This document shows positions 34,268-42,665 of a stretch of 64,000 nucleotides of DNA, in pieces. Numbering within the stretch: the first letter of the stretch is position 1; every line of letters starts with the position of its first letter. Location of the stretch: contig CAJUFE010000008.1 in the NCBI GenBank assembly GCA_910585635.1, forward strand, positions 1-64,000. Reading direction: 5' to 3'. The notes under the pieces were generated by a model. That model saw only the letters and a program-made list of their open reading frames with translations, was not told the DNA's origin and made no database searches. Origin of the DNA: an uncultured Lachnospiraceae bacterium (GTDB taxonomy: Bacteria; Bacillota; Clostridia; Lachnospirales; Lachnospiraceae). A program made the translations under genes and the position numbers.

Positions 34268-36907
34268 ATGAAAGAATTAGAGAAGACCTATAACCCGGCG
34301 GCGATCGAGGAACGCCTGTACCAGAAGTGGCTGGATAAAAAGTATTTCCACGCCAAGGTGGACAGGACCAAAAAGCCTTTTACGATCATGATGCCGCCGC
34401 CCAATATCACCGGCCAGCTCCACATGGGCCACGCGCTGGATAATGCCATGCAGGATATCCTCACCCGCTTCAAACGGATGCAGGGCTACGAGGCCCTGTG
34501 GCAGCCGGGGACAGACCACGCGGCGATCTCCACGGAGGTGAAGGTGATCAATAAGCTGCGGGAGGAGGGGATCGAGAAAAAGGACCTGGGCCGGGAAGGG
34601 TTCTTAGAGAGATGCTGGGACTGGCGGAAGGAATACGGCTCCCGGATCGTCCACCAGCTCCACAAGCTGGGCTCCTCCGCGGACTGGGACCGGGAGCGTT
34701 TTACCATGGACGAGGGCTGCTCGGAGGCGGTGTTGGAGGTGTTCTGCAAGCTGTATGAAAAGGGCTATATCTATAAAGGCTCTCGGATCATCAACTGGTG
34801 TCCTCTGTGCCAGACCTCGATCTCCGATGCCGAGGTGGACCATGTGGAGCAGAACGGCTTTTTCTGGCACATCAACTACCCGGTGGTAGGCGAGCCGGGG
34901 CGGTTCGTGGAGATCGCCACCACCAGGCCGGAGACCATGCTGGGCGACACGGCGGTGGCGGTGAACCCGGAGGATGAGCGCTATCAGGATATCATCGGGA
35001 AGACCTTACAGCTGCCCCTCACCGACCGTCAGATCCCGGTGATCGCCGACGCCTATGTGGATAAGGAGTTCGGGACCGGCTGCGTGAAGATCACCCCGGC
35101 CCACGACCCTAATGACTTTGAGGTAGGGAAACGCCACGGCTTAGAGGAGATCGTGATCTTAAATGACGACGCCACGGTCAATGTCCCCGGCCCCTATTTC
35201 GGCATGGACCGCTACGCGGCCAGAAAGGCGATCGTGGCGGACCTAGAGGCCCAGGGCCTGCTGGTGAAGGTGGTCCCCCATTCCCACAATGTAGGCACCC
35301 ATGAGCGCTGCGGCACCACGGTGGAGCCCATGGTGAAGCAGCAGTGGTTCGTGCGGATGGAGGAGATGGCGAAGCCGGCGATCGAAGCCTTAAAGAGCGG
35401 CCAGTTAAAGTTCGTCCCGGAAAGCTTTGGGAAGACCTATCTCCACTGGCTGGAGAACATCCGGGACTGGTGCATCTCCCGGCAGCTGTGGTGGGGCCAT
35501 CAGATCCCGGCCTACTACTGCCAAGACTGCGGGGAGATCGTAGTGGCCAAGGAAGCACCTAAAACGTGTCCCAAGTGCGGGAAGTCCCACCTGATCCAGG
35601 ACGAGGATACCCTGGATACCTGGTTCTCCTCGGCCCTTTGGCCCTTCTCCACCCTGGGCTGGCCTAAGGAGACCGAGGAGCTGGACTATTTCTACCCCAC
35701 GGACGTGCTGGTGACCGGCTACGATATCATCTTTTTCTGGGTGATCCGGATGGTGTTCTCCGGCATCGAGCAGACCGGGAAATGCCCCTTCCATACGGTG
35801 CTGATCCACGGTCTGGTGCGGGACTCCCAGGGGCGGAAGATGAGCAAATCCTTAGGGAACGGCATCGACCCCTTAGAGGTGATCGACAAGTACGGCGCGG
35901 ACGCCCTGCGCATGACCCTGATCACCGGCAACGCCCCGGGCAATGACATGCGCTTCTACTGGGAGCGGGTGGAGAACAGCCGGAATTTTGCCAACAAGGT
36001 GTGGAACGCTTCCCGTTTCATCATGATGAACATCGAGAAGGCGCCTTCGGACGAAGCGTCCCTCTCCGACCTGACCATGGCGGATAAATGGATCCTCTCC
36101 AAGGTCAACACCCTGGCTAAGGATGTGACGGAGAACCTGGATAAATATGAGCTGGGCATCGGCCTCCAGAAGGTCTATGACTTTATCTGGGAGGAGTTCT
36201 GCGACTGGTATATCGAGATGGTGAAGCCCCGCCTTTACGATGAGACGGACACCACTAAGGCCGCGGCGATCTGGACCTTAAAGACGGTACTGATCCAGGC
36301 CTTGAAGCTCCTCCATCCCTTCATGCCCTTCATCACCGAGGAGATCTTCTGCAACCTCCAGGAGGAAGAGGAGACCATCATGCTCTCTTCCTGGCCGGTA
36401 TTTACGGCAGAGTGGGACTTTGCCCAGGAGGAGAAGGCCGTGGGGACGATCAAGGAGGCTGTGCGGGGGATCCGGAACGTGCGCTCCTCTATGAACGTGC
36501 CGCCCAGCAAGAAGGCAAAGGTGTTCGTGGTCTCGGAAAATGATGAGCTTTTAGGGATCTTTGAACACAGCAAGGCCTTCTTCGCCACCTTAGGCTACGC
36601 CAGCCAGGTGGTCCTCCAGAAGGATAAGGCCGGGATCGAGGAGGATGCCGTATCCACCGTGATCCCCCAGGCCGCGATCTATATGCCATTTTCTGAGCTG
36701 GTGGATATCCAGAAGGAGATCGAACGGCTTAAAGGCGAGGAGAAACGGCTTAAGGGCGAGCTGGACCGTGTAAATAAGATGCTGGGGAATGAGAAGTTCA
36801 TCAGCAAGGCCCCGGCTGCTAAGATCGAAGAGGAGAAGGGGAAGCTGGAGAGATATACCCAGATGATGGAGCAGGTGCAGAAGCAATTGGCCCATTATGC
36901 CAGATGA
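34268..36907 (+). CDS. valS: Valyl-tRNA synthetase
   Basis: An 879-residue class I synthetase. HIGH motif in PPPNITGQLHMGHALDN (about residues 42-58), editing-domain TTRPETMLGDTAV (about 217-229), zinc-like YYCQDCGEIV and CPKCGKSH (about 418-445), KMSKS in GRKMSKSLGNGIDP (about 522-535), and a C-terminal coiled-coil arm (EIERLKGEEKRLKGELDRVN). SD acaggaggcg. Expression is predicted to depend on the valine T-box upstream of greA, with element B3 in between. The last 19 bp of the gene are repeated just after the stop (36919-36937). Confidence 0.97.
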   Translation: MKELEKTYNPAAIEERLYQKWLDKKYFHAKVDRTKKPFTIMMPPPNITGQLHMGHALDNAMQDILTRFKRMQGYEALWQPGTDHAAISTEVKVINKLREEGIEKKDLGREGFLERCWDWRKEYGSRIVHQLHKLGSSADWDRERFTMDEGCSEAVLEVFCKLYEKGYIYKGSRIINWCPLCQTSISDAEVDHVEQNGFFWHINYPVVGEPGRFVEIATTRPETMLGDTAVAVNPEDERYQDIIGKTLQLPLTDRQIPVIADAYVDKEFGTGCVKITPAHDPNDFEVGKRHGLEEIVILNDDATVNVPGPYFGMDRYAARKAIVADLEAQGLLVKVVPHSHNVGTHERCGTTVEPMVKQQWFVRMEEMAKPAIEALKSGQLKFVPESFGKTYLHWLENIRDWCISRQLWWGHQIPAYYCQDCGEIVVAKEAPKTCPKCGKSHLIQDEDTLDTWFSSALWPFSTLGWPKETEELDYFYPTDVLVTGYDIIFFWVIRMVFSGIEQTGKCPFHTVLIHGLVRDSQGRKMSKSLGNGIDPLEVIDKYGADALRMTLITGNAPGNDMRFYWERVENSRNFANKVWNASRFIMMNIEKAPSDEASLSDLTMADKWILSKVNTLAKDVTENLDKYELGIGLQKVYDFIWEEFCDWYIEMVKPRLYDETDTTKAAAIWTLKTVLIQALKLLHPFMPFITEEIFCNLQEEEETIMLSSWPVFTAEWDFAQEEKAVGTIKEAVRGIRNVRSSMNVPPSKKAKVFVVSENDELLGIFEHSKAFFATLGYASQVVLQKDKAGIEEDAVSTVIPQAAIYMPFSELVDIQKEIERLKGEEKRLKGELDRVNKMLGNEKFISKAPAAKIEEEKGKLERYTQMMEQVQKQLAHYAR

Positions 36908-36937
36908 CAGGAGCAGCCGGCCCATTACGCCAGATAA
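36889..36937 (+). repeat. Duplicated valS 3' end
   Basis: ggcccattatgccagatga (36889-36907, ends in the valS stop) recurs as ggcccattacgccagataa (36919-36937), 17 of 19 identical, 30 bp later. Confidence 0.8.
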
Positions 36938-37086
36938 ACATTGCAGCCTCTTTGTATGGGGCCGTCGCAAAATGTGATGATCCTGCCGTATATGGTATTG
37001 GCGGCAACGAGCCTAATGGCATATATCGTATGGATCGGTCATCTTGCAACAGCCCCAGGCCTCTTACGATAAGGATAGGAGCTAAG

Positions 37087-38229
37087 ATGAAACTGAAAAA
37101 TGCGCTGCTGTTATTGCTGACAGCTACCATATGGGGTGTAGCGTTCGTGGCACAGCGTGTAGGGATGGACCATGTAGGCCCCTTCACCTTCAATGCCGTC
37201 AGGAGCATGATCGGCGGCCTGGTCCTCCTCCCGGTCATCGTGATCTTGGACCGGGAGAAGGCCGGGTCCCGGACCGCTGCAACGGCGGCGAGAGGTGCAG
37301 GACTGGCTGGAAAAGCTGTAATGTCGAGAGGGAGAGAGGACACGGCAGGAAAAGCGGAGACGTCAGAAGGCGCAAACTTGGCAGGAAAAGCGGAGACGTC
37401 AGAAGGCGCAGACTTGGCAGGAAAAGCGGAGACGTCAGAAGGCGCAGACTTGGCAGGAAAAGCGGAGACGGCGGAAAGTGCAGACCCGACTGGAAAAACT
37501 GGAGCGGTGAGAGATGCGTACCGAAGGAAAGACCTCATCCTGGGGGGGATCAGCTGCGGTATCCTGCTGTGCGCGGCCTCGAATTTCCAGCAGTTCGGCG
37601 TGAAGTACAGCACTGTGGGGAAGGCAGGCTTTATCACCGCCTGCTACATCATCCTGGTGCCGATCCTGGGCCTGTTCCTCAAAAAGAAATGCAGCCCTAC
37701 GATCTGGCTGGCTGTGGTCATGGCCACAGCAGGCCTGTACCTGCTGTGCATGGAAGGCGATCGGTTTTCTATATCCAAAGGCGACCTGCTGCTGTTCGTC
37801 TGTGCGGTCCTGTTTTCCTTCCATATCCTGGTGATCGACCATTTCACCCTTCTGGCAGATGGGGTCAAGATGTCCTGTATCCAGTTCTTTGTCTGCGGCC
37901 TGCTGTCCGCCGTTGCTATGCTCCTTTTCGAGGAACCGAGATGGCAGGACATCCTGTCTGGCTGGATGCCCATCCTCTACGCAGGCGTCATGAGCTGCGG
38001 GGTGGCCTACACCCTGCAGATCGTGGGACAGAAGGGTATGGACCCCACGATCTCCTCCCTGATCTTAAGCTTGGAGTCCAGCATATCAGTGCTGGCCGGC
38101 TGGGCGATCTTAGGACAGCGCATGAACGGCTACCAGCTGGCCGGCTGCGGCGCTATGGCCGCCGCGATCGTCCTGGCTCAGCTGCCGGCCACTACATCCT
38201 GTCGGATCCCCAAGAAAAGATCCTATTGA
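37087..38229 (+). CDS. DMT-superfamily (EamA) transporter with a repeat-filled loop
   Basis: A 380-residue membrane protein with about 10 TM helices in two EamA halves (first half from LLLLLTATIWGVAFVAQRVG; second half KGDLLLFVCAVLFSFHILVI). Between helix 2 and helix 3, residues ~62-142 are a hydrophilic insert containing GKAETSEGADLA repeats of 12 residues, flanked by degenerate copies; normal family members have only a short loop there. The ATG at 37087 is chosen from the membrane start and SD aggatagga; the longer frame reads through the duplicated valS tail. Substrate unknown (metabolite exporter type). Confidence 0.85.
   Translation: MKLKNALLLLLTATIWGVAFVAQRVGMDHVGPFTFNAVRSMIGGLVLLPVIVILDREKAGSRTAATAARGAGLAGKAVMSRGREDTAGKAETSEGANLAGKAETSEGADLAGKAETSEGADLAGKAETAESADPTGKTGAVRDAYRRKDLILGGISCGILLCAASNFQQFGVKYSTVGKAGFITACYIILVPILGLFLKKKCSPTIWLAVVMATAGLYLLCMEGDRFSISKGDLLLFVCAVLFSFHILVIDHFTLLADGVKMSCIQFFVCGLLSAVAMLLFEEPRWQDILSGWMPILYAGVMSCGVAYTLQIVGQKGMDPTISSLILSLESSISVLAGWAILGQRMNGYQLAGCGAMAAAIVLAQLPATTSCRIPKKRSY
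37345..37500 (+). repeat. 36-bp coding minisatellite in the DMT transporter gene
   Basis: Three close copies of ggcaggaaaagcggagacgt plus cagaaggcgcagactt (36 bp), with diverged copies on both sides. Being in frame, copy-number change would preserve the protein. Confidence 0.9.
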
Positions 38230-38260
38230 AAATCTGCCAAGAACCTTTATAATGGTACTT

Positions 38261-38421
38261 GAGCGTGTTTGAAGATCCATTCCTGGCATCTGCACGCCCC
38301 ACTTCGCGGTATATTTGGCCTAGATCCACTTAAGGTAGCCCACTACGCTTGCGTTCATTTGGGCCAGATCTCCCACAAGGTGGAACGCACAGCTGCCAGA
38401 AAGCGATCTTCAAACACGTTC
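38261..38421. repeat. Family C element: 161 bp with 17-bp terminal inverted repeats
   Basis: Left end gagcgtgtttgaagatc (38261-38277) and right end gatcttcaaacacgttc (38405-38421) are inverted repeats, 16 of 17. Nested partial inverted repeats lie inside (tcctggca...tgccag; ggcctagatc...gggccagatc). There is no ORF of note. It is the only copy seen in this window. Confidence 0.75.
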
Positions 38422-38573
38422 TAGGGTCAGACGGCCCTTTTCTTGGCATATCTGGACTTTCATGGCAGCCCTCATGTCCCACCAGGCACCACTACAGATG
38501 AAAGGGCTTACTATGGACCCTCCGGGGATATGCAGAGCTTTTATAGCAACGATCTTACAGAGTGGAGGAAGAG

Positions 38574-38717
38574 ATGATCGATTTTGATAAAGAGATCGCA
38601 CGTTTTAAGCCCAGCCTGGAAGTGGAGGCGGTGGAGGACGCGATCGTTAAGGCTGACCTGACCGATATGACGGACATCATGCTGGAGCTGATGAAGAAGA
38701 GCATTGAGTCGGAGTAA
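38574..38717 (+). CDS. Small conserved-looking protein (47 aa) upstream of the TPR gene
   Basis: The ATG at 38574 has a strong SD (gtggaggaaga). The product starts MIDFDKEIARFKPSLEVEAV and ends in a Met/Leu-rich amphipathic helix (TDMTDIMLELMKKSIESE). It is 20 bp from the TPR protein gene at 38738, so the two are probably cotranscribed. I recall similar small proteins beside TPR genes in Lachnospiraceae but cannot confirm. Function unknown. Confidence 0.65.
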   Translation: MIDFDKEIARFKPSLEVEAVEDAIVKADLTDMTDIMLELMKKSIESE

Positions 38718-38737
38718 AGGGAAGGGCAGGGCGATAG

Positions 38738-40042
38738 ATGGATCATGTGAAAAAGAACCGCCAGATCGCAAACCGTTTGTATGATCTGGGATTAGAGAAA
38801 GCAAAGATCAGGGATCTGACCGGGGCGGCTGAGTACTTGAAAAAAAGCCTGCGCTTCGATAAGTACCAGACCGACGCCCGGAACCTGCTGGGCCTGATCT
38901 TTTATGAGACAGGAGAGACAGCCGAGGCTCTGGTCCAGTGGGTGATCAGCATGAACTTAAAGCCCCAGGATAACCTGGCCGGAGGCTATGTGGAGGAGCT
39001 GCGCAGGCGGTCCGGGGAGCTGGAGCGGTCCGGGCTGGCGCTGCAGGCCTATAACCAGGCCCTGTGGCAGGCGAAGAATGATAACAGCGAGCTGGCTGCC
39101 CTGCAGCTGGCCAAGGCTGTGGAGGAGTCCCCCCGTTTTGTGAAGGGACATATGCTCCTGGCCCTGATCTACATGTCCAGATCGGACTATGTGAAAGCAG
39201 GCCAGTCCCTGATGCGTGTCCTGCGGATCGACCGGTATGACCCGAAAGCACAGTGGTATATGTCCATCGTCAAGCAGAACACCGGGCGGGAGGATGTGGA
39301 GAGGAAAAAGATGAAAAATGCCTTTTCCCACCGCAAGATGCAGGACGATGATCTCATCGTCCCGCCAGAGTACAAGGAGAACACCGGCTGGAGCAGCATC
39401 CTGAACATCATCGCCGGCCTGGCGATCGGGATGCTGTCGATCTATTTTTTGGTGATGCCGGCGAACACCAAGTCCTTGAACACCGCCCATAACCAGGAGC
39501 TCCTGGATTACAGCCGGAAGCTGAGCGAGGTGAACCAGCAGCTGGATGCCAAAACGGAGGAATATGACGACCTGAAAGTCCATGCAGACGATATGGAAGC
39601 CCGTCTCGCCAGCATCGACGAGGACAACCAGGCCGTGCTGCGCCAGTATCAGGCCGTCATAACCATCCTGCAGGCGTATCGTGACGAGGATCTGCCGGCG
39701 GCTGCCCAGGCCTATGCCGCTTTGGATCCATCCCTGATCCAGGAGGAGAGTGTCACAGCGATCGTCAATAAGATCACGCAGGAAATGACCACAGAAGGCT
39801 ACCAGACCCTGGAGGATCTGGGGACCGCCTCCTGGAATGCAGGGAAAAAGGAAGAGGCGGCGGCCTACTATGAAAAGAGCCTGCAGGTGAAGCCGGATAA
39901 TACGTCGGCCATGTACCTCCTGGGCCGTATCTACCAGGAGCTGGGAAATACGGATCTGGCGGACCAGTGGTTCGGGAAGATCATCACCGAGTATCCGGAG
40001 AGCGAGCAGGCCGAGCAGGCAAGGACGGCCAGAGGATCTTAA
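38738..40042 (+). CDS. Tetratricopeptide-repeat membrane protein
   Basis: A 434-residue protein. N-terminal TPRs (NRLYDLGLEKAKIRDLTGAA, LKKSLRFDKYQTDARNLLGL) span about residues 8-190. One membrane segment (ILNIIAGLAIGMLSIYFLVM, about 223-242) follows, then a coiled coil (about 260-305) and two C-terminal TPRs (YYEKSLQVKPDNTSAMYLLG, YQELGNTDLADQWF). It is a scaffolding or assembly protein with TPR domains on both sides of the membrane; partner unknown. SD gggaagggcagggcg. It precedes the spoIIA operon but is separated by 25-bp repeats. Confidence 0.85.
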   Translation: MDHVKKNRQIANRLYDLGLEKAKIRDLTGAAEYLKKSLRFDKYQTDARNLLGLIFYETGETAEALVQWVISMNLKPQDNLAGGYVEELRRRSGELERSGLALQAYNQALWQAKNDNSELAALQLAKAVEESPRFVKGHMLLALIYMSRSDYVKAGQSLMRVLRIDRYDPKAQWYMSIVKQNTGREDVERKKMKNAFSHRKMQDDDLIVPPEYKENTGWSSILNIIAGLAIGMLSIYFLVMPANTKSLNTAHNQELLDYSRKLSEVNQQLDAKTEEYDDLKVHADDMEARLASIDEDNQAVLRQYQAVITILQAYRDEDLPAAAQAYAALDPSLIQEESVTAIVNKITQEMTTEGYQTLEDLGTASWNAGKKEEAAAYYEKSLQVKPDNTSAMYLLGRIYQELGNTDLADQWFGKIITEYPESEQAEQARTARGS

Positions 40043-40139
40043 CAGGTCATGGTAAGAGGATCAGGATAGAGGGACAGGAAAGAACGCTACGAAAGAGGAC
40101 ATGGAGAGCGTTCTTTCTTTTTTTGCCATGATCTGGGGG

Positions 40140-40290
40140 ATCAGCAGGGCGTTGTAGCGGAGAGTCGTCCGACAGGGCGTTGCAGTGGGGAGACCGACAG
40201 GGCGTTGCAGCGGGGAGACTGACAGGGCGTTGCGGTGGGGAGACCGACAGGGCGTTGCAGTGGGGAGTCTGGCAGGGCGCTGCCTGGGGG
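40140..40290 (+). repeat. 25-bp tandem repeat between the TPR gene and spoIIAA
   Basis: About five to six copies of agggcgttgcagtggggagaccgac with one or two changes each. The period is not a multiple of three, and no gene is encoded. Confidence 0.9.
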
Positions 40291-40400
40291 AGCCCGGCGA
40301 AGGCGATGGGCGTTTGTGGCGGCAGAGCAGGCTGATGATAAAATAGACTATGTGTAGAGATCGGCCAGAGGCAGATATGGACAGAAAGGAGATATGGGCC

Positions 40401-40742
40401 ATGGACAAGGATGTATTTTCATATGAAGCCAGAGGGACGGTGCTGGTGATCCATCTCCCGAAGGAGCTGGATCATCATAATTGCAGGGATCTGCGGCATG
40501 AGACGGATCTTTTGCTGGCGGAAAACTATATCGACAGGATCGTGTTCGATCTCAGTCGGACGGAATTTATGGATTCATCCGGGATCGGTGTGCTGCTGAA
40601 CCGCTATAAACAGATGGCCGGGAGCGGAGGCTGCGTGACCCTCTATGGGGTGGGGGCCCAGGTGGAGCGGGTCCTGCGCGTGGGCGGGCTGTCCGGTCTG
40701 ATGCCATGTTTTGATACAAAGGAGGCAGCCTTGGTGCTGTGA
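40401..40742 (+). CDS. spoIIAA: Anti-sigma F factor antagonist SpoIIAA
   Basis: A 113-residue STAS-domain protein. The phosphorylation site is in EFMDSSGIGVLLNRY (Ser about residue 58). Unphosphorylated SpoIIAA displaces SpoIIAB from sigma F in the forespore. The ATG at 40401 is selected because aaaggag lies 9 nt upstream. First gene of the sporulation operon. Its last coding bases (gaggcagccttggtgctgtga) form the first unit of a tandem repeat that runs on for ~170 bp. Confidence 0.92.
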   Translation: MDKDVFSYEARGTVLVIHLPKELDHHNCRDLRHETDLLLAENYIDRIVFDLSRTEFMDSSGIGVLLNRYKQMAGSGGCVTLYGVGAQVERVLRVGGLSGLMPCFDTKEAALVL

Positions 40743-40915
40743 ACGGGAACAGAGGCCGCTTTGGTGCTGTGAGCGGAGGCAGTCTTGGTGTTGTGGATGG
40801 AGATGGCCTTGGTGCTGTGGGTGGAGGCAGCCTTTGTGTTGTGGGCGGAGATGGCCTTGTACTGTGAGCAGAGTAATGGTATGGCGCTGTGAGTGATGAG
40901 ACCTTTCACTACGAG
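40722..40915 (+). repeat. 24-bp tandem repeat seeded by the spoIIAA 3' end
   Basis: Units such as ggaggcagccttggtgctgt and ggagatggccttggtgctgt, period about 24 bp, six to seven copies. The first copy is the spoIIAA terminus including its stop. The array occupies the spoIIAA-spoIIAB gap, which is normally a few bp in other spore formers. Confidence 0.85.
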
Positions 40916-40967
40916 CAGAGGCCGCCTTGCACTGTATAGCGAGAGAGGACGGAAAGGGAGAGATGAG

Positions 40968-41582
40968 ATGGAAGTGATGGAAATGGAAGATGGTCGAGGA
41001 TCATTTTGGGACAAGATGGAGCCGAAAGCCGCACAGGATCCGCTGGCTGAGCAGAGCCGAGGGGAGGAGGCAGACCAGAGCAGCAGGCAAGAGGAGCGCA
41101 GTGAGAGGTCACAGGCGGACGGAGCAGGCCTAAGCAGCAGTACGGACCGGAGGGATTCTGAAGATCAGGACCGTATGCGGCTGGAGATGGACAGCCTGTC
41201 CAGGAACGAGGAGTTTGCCCGTGTGGTGGTGGCTGTGTTCATGAGCCGGCTGGACCCCACATTGGAGGAGATCGATGATGTGAAGACCGCGGTGTCCGAA
41301 GCGGTGACCAATGCGATCATCCATGGGTACGGATCGAAAAGGGGGATCGTATACATAGGGGCATCGGTCGTGGGGAATGAGCTCACGGTGACTGTAGAGG
41401 ACAAGGGCGTAGGGATCTTAGACCTTAAAAAGGCCATGGAGCCCATGTATACCTCTGATAAGAGCGGAGAGCGTTCCGGCATGGGATTTTCTTTTATGGA
41501 GGCGTTCATGGACAAGCTGGAGGTCGAGTCCCAGCCAGGTAAAGGGACCACTGTCCGGATGAAAAAACGGATAGGAGGCTGA
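40968..41582 (+). CDS. spoIIAB: Anti-sigma F factor / serine kinase SpoIIAB with N-terminal extension
   Basis: A 204-residue protein; typical SpoIIAB is about 140-150. The GHKL kinase part starts near residue 65 (LEMDSLSRNEEFARVVVAVF), with the N box SEAVTNAIIHGYGSK, DKGVGILD and RSGMGFSFMEAF. Residues 1-64 are an acidic, Gln/Ser/Arg-rich low-complexity extension. The ATG at 40968 has SD aaagggag; no in-frame start nearer the domain has a good SD. It binds sigma F and phosphorylates SpoIIAA. 4 bp before sigF. Confidence 0.9.
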   Translation: MEVMEMEDGRGSFWDKMEPKAAQDPLAEQSRGEEADQSSRQEERSERSQADGAGLSSSTDRRDSEDQDRMRLEMDSLSRNEEFARVVVAVFMSRLDPTLEEIDDVKTAVSEAVTNAIIHGYGSKRGIVYIGASVVGNELTVTVEDKGVGILDLKKAMEPMYTSDKSGERSGMGFSFMEAFMDKLEVESQPGKGTTVRMKKRIGG

Positions 41583-41586
41583 TCCC

Positions 41587-42303
41587 ATGGATGAGACGAT
41601 GGATCTGATCCAAAAGGCTCACGAAGGGGATAAAGCGGCCAGAGACAAGCTGGTCGTCGAAAATATGGGGTTGATCTGGAGCATCGTGCGGCGGTTCGAC
41701 CGGAGGGGCTATGAGATGGAGGATCTGTTCCAGATCGGGTCCATCGGCCTGATGAAGGCGATCGATCATTTTGATCTGAGCCTGGGCCTGAAGTTCTCCA
41801 CCTACGCGGTCCCCATGATCTGCGGCGAGATCAAGCGCTTCATGCGGGATGACGGCCTGATCAAGGTGAGCCGCTCATTAAAGGAGCTGGGGGTCCGGGT
41901 CAATGCGGTCCGCCAGGAGCTGGGCGGGCAGCTGGGGCGGGATCCCACCATCGATGAGATCGCGGTCACCCTGGGGGAGAGCCGTGAGCAGGTGGCGGCT
42001 TCGATCGGGTCTTTAGCAGAGGTGGAGTCCCTATACCGCCCGGTAGATCATCAAGACGGACAGGGGATGTGCCTGATCGACAAGATCCCAGAGGAAAGTG
42101 AGGCTCAGGAAAAGCTCTTGAACGGGATCGTCTTAAGGGAATTGATGGAAGGATTGGAAAAAAGAGACCGGGAGATCATCCTGCGCCGTTATTATGATGA
42201 CCAGACCCAGAGTCAGATCGCAAAAGACTTAAACATCTCCCAGGTGCAGGTGTCACGGCTGGAAAAGAAGATCTTGCGGTCCATGCGGGAAAAATTCCTG
42301 TGA
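41587..42303 (+). CDS. sigF: RNA polymerase sigma factor, forespore-specific sigma F
   Basis: A 238-residue sigma-70 factor. Region 2 LFQIGSIGLMKAIDHFD and FSTYAVPMICGEIKRFMRDD (about residues 48-90), region 3 SLKELGVRVNAVRQEL, region 4 HTH QSQIAKDLNISQVQVSRLEK (about 206-225). Identity as sigma F rests on motifs plus position after spoIIAB. It directs early forespore transcription. SD is within the end of spoIIAB (ataggaggctgatccc). Confidence 0.95.
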   Translation: MDETMDLIQKAHEGDKAARDKLVVENMGLIWSIVRRFDRRGYEMEDLFQIGSIGLMKAIDHFDLSLGLKFSTYAVPMICGEIKRFMRDDGLIKVSRSLKELGVRVNAVRQELGGQLGRDPTIDEIAVTLGESREQVAASIGSLAEVESLYRPVDHQDGQGMCLIDKIPEESEAQEKLLNGIVLRELMEGLEKRDREIILRRYYDDQTQSQIAKDLNISQVQVSRLEKKILRSMREKFL

Positions 42304-42353
42304 GCGGCGCGAGGGATCCATGCTTGCATTGTATCGACCGATCGCAACTGATC

Positions 42354-42382
42354 GCATAGGAATGAAAAAGATCGCACATACT
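42354..42382 (+). promoter_or_regulatory. Putative forespore (sigma G/F-type) promoter of the spoVA genes
   Basis: GCATA (42354-42358), 18-nt spacer, CATACT (42377-42382). The string cgcacatact also occurs upstream of the small acid-soluble spore protein gene (minus strand at about 63957-63966), supporting a shared sigma. Confidence 0.5.
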
Positions 42383-42437
42383 GGAAAAAGATCAAAAGGA
42401 AGAGATCATATAAAAATATCGAAAGAAGGTGTGTGCG

Positions 42438-42665
42438 GTGGACTCTTTGAAATATGTGATAGGTGTTGTCGCTATGGTCTTGGGGCTGGGGCTCATCTGC
42501 GCGGTCATCTGGGTCCTGCTCTTCGGGATCCCCAAAGGCGCCATGGATGGCGGGACCCTGGTGCAGGATATGCAGCCTGTGCAAAAGGAACTGGGAGAGA
42601 TGGCGGAGAAGTTTGGTGGTCTGGTACAGGAGCAGGTGAGCCATCTGAAAGGCGGCAGGATGTGA
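42438..42665 (+). CDS. Small single-span membrane protein (75 aa)
   Basis: The GTG at 42438 has SD agaagg 8 nt upstream. One TM helix (YVIGVVAMVLGLGLICAVIW, about residues 5-24), then a soluble amphipathic tail (MQPVQKELGEMAEKFGGLV). It lies between sigF and spoVAA and overlaps spoVAA by 4 bp (GTGA), so it is translated with the spoVA genes and probably expressed in the forespore. Not recognised. Confidence 0.65.
   Translation: MDSLKYVIGVVAMVLGLGLICAVIWVLLFGIPKGAMDGGTLVQDMQPVQKELGEMAEKFGGLVQEQVSHLKGGRM

Noticed and set aside
37131..38252. A 373-codon frame overlapping the DMT transporter gene
   Set aside because: Shifted frame, Arg/Gly/Pro-rich, no membrane segments or SD; it is a shadow of the transporter gene.
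40140..40290. Possible CRISPR array (25-bp repeats)
   Set aside because: No spacers between the units.
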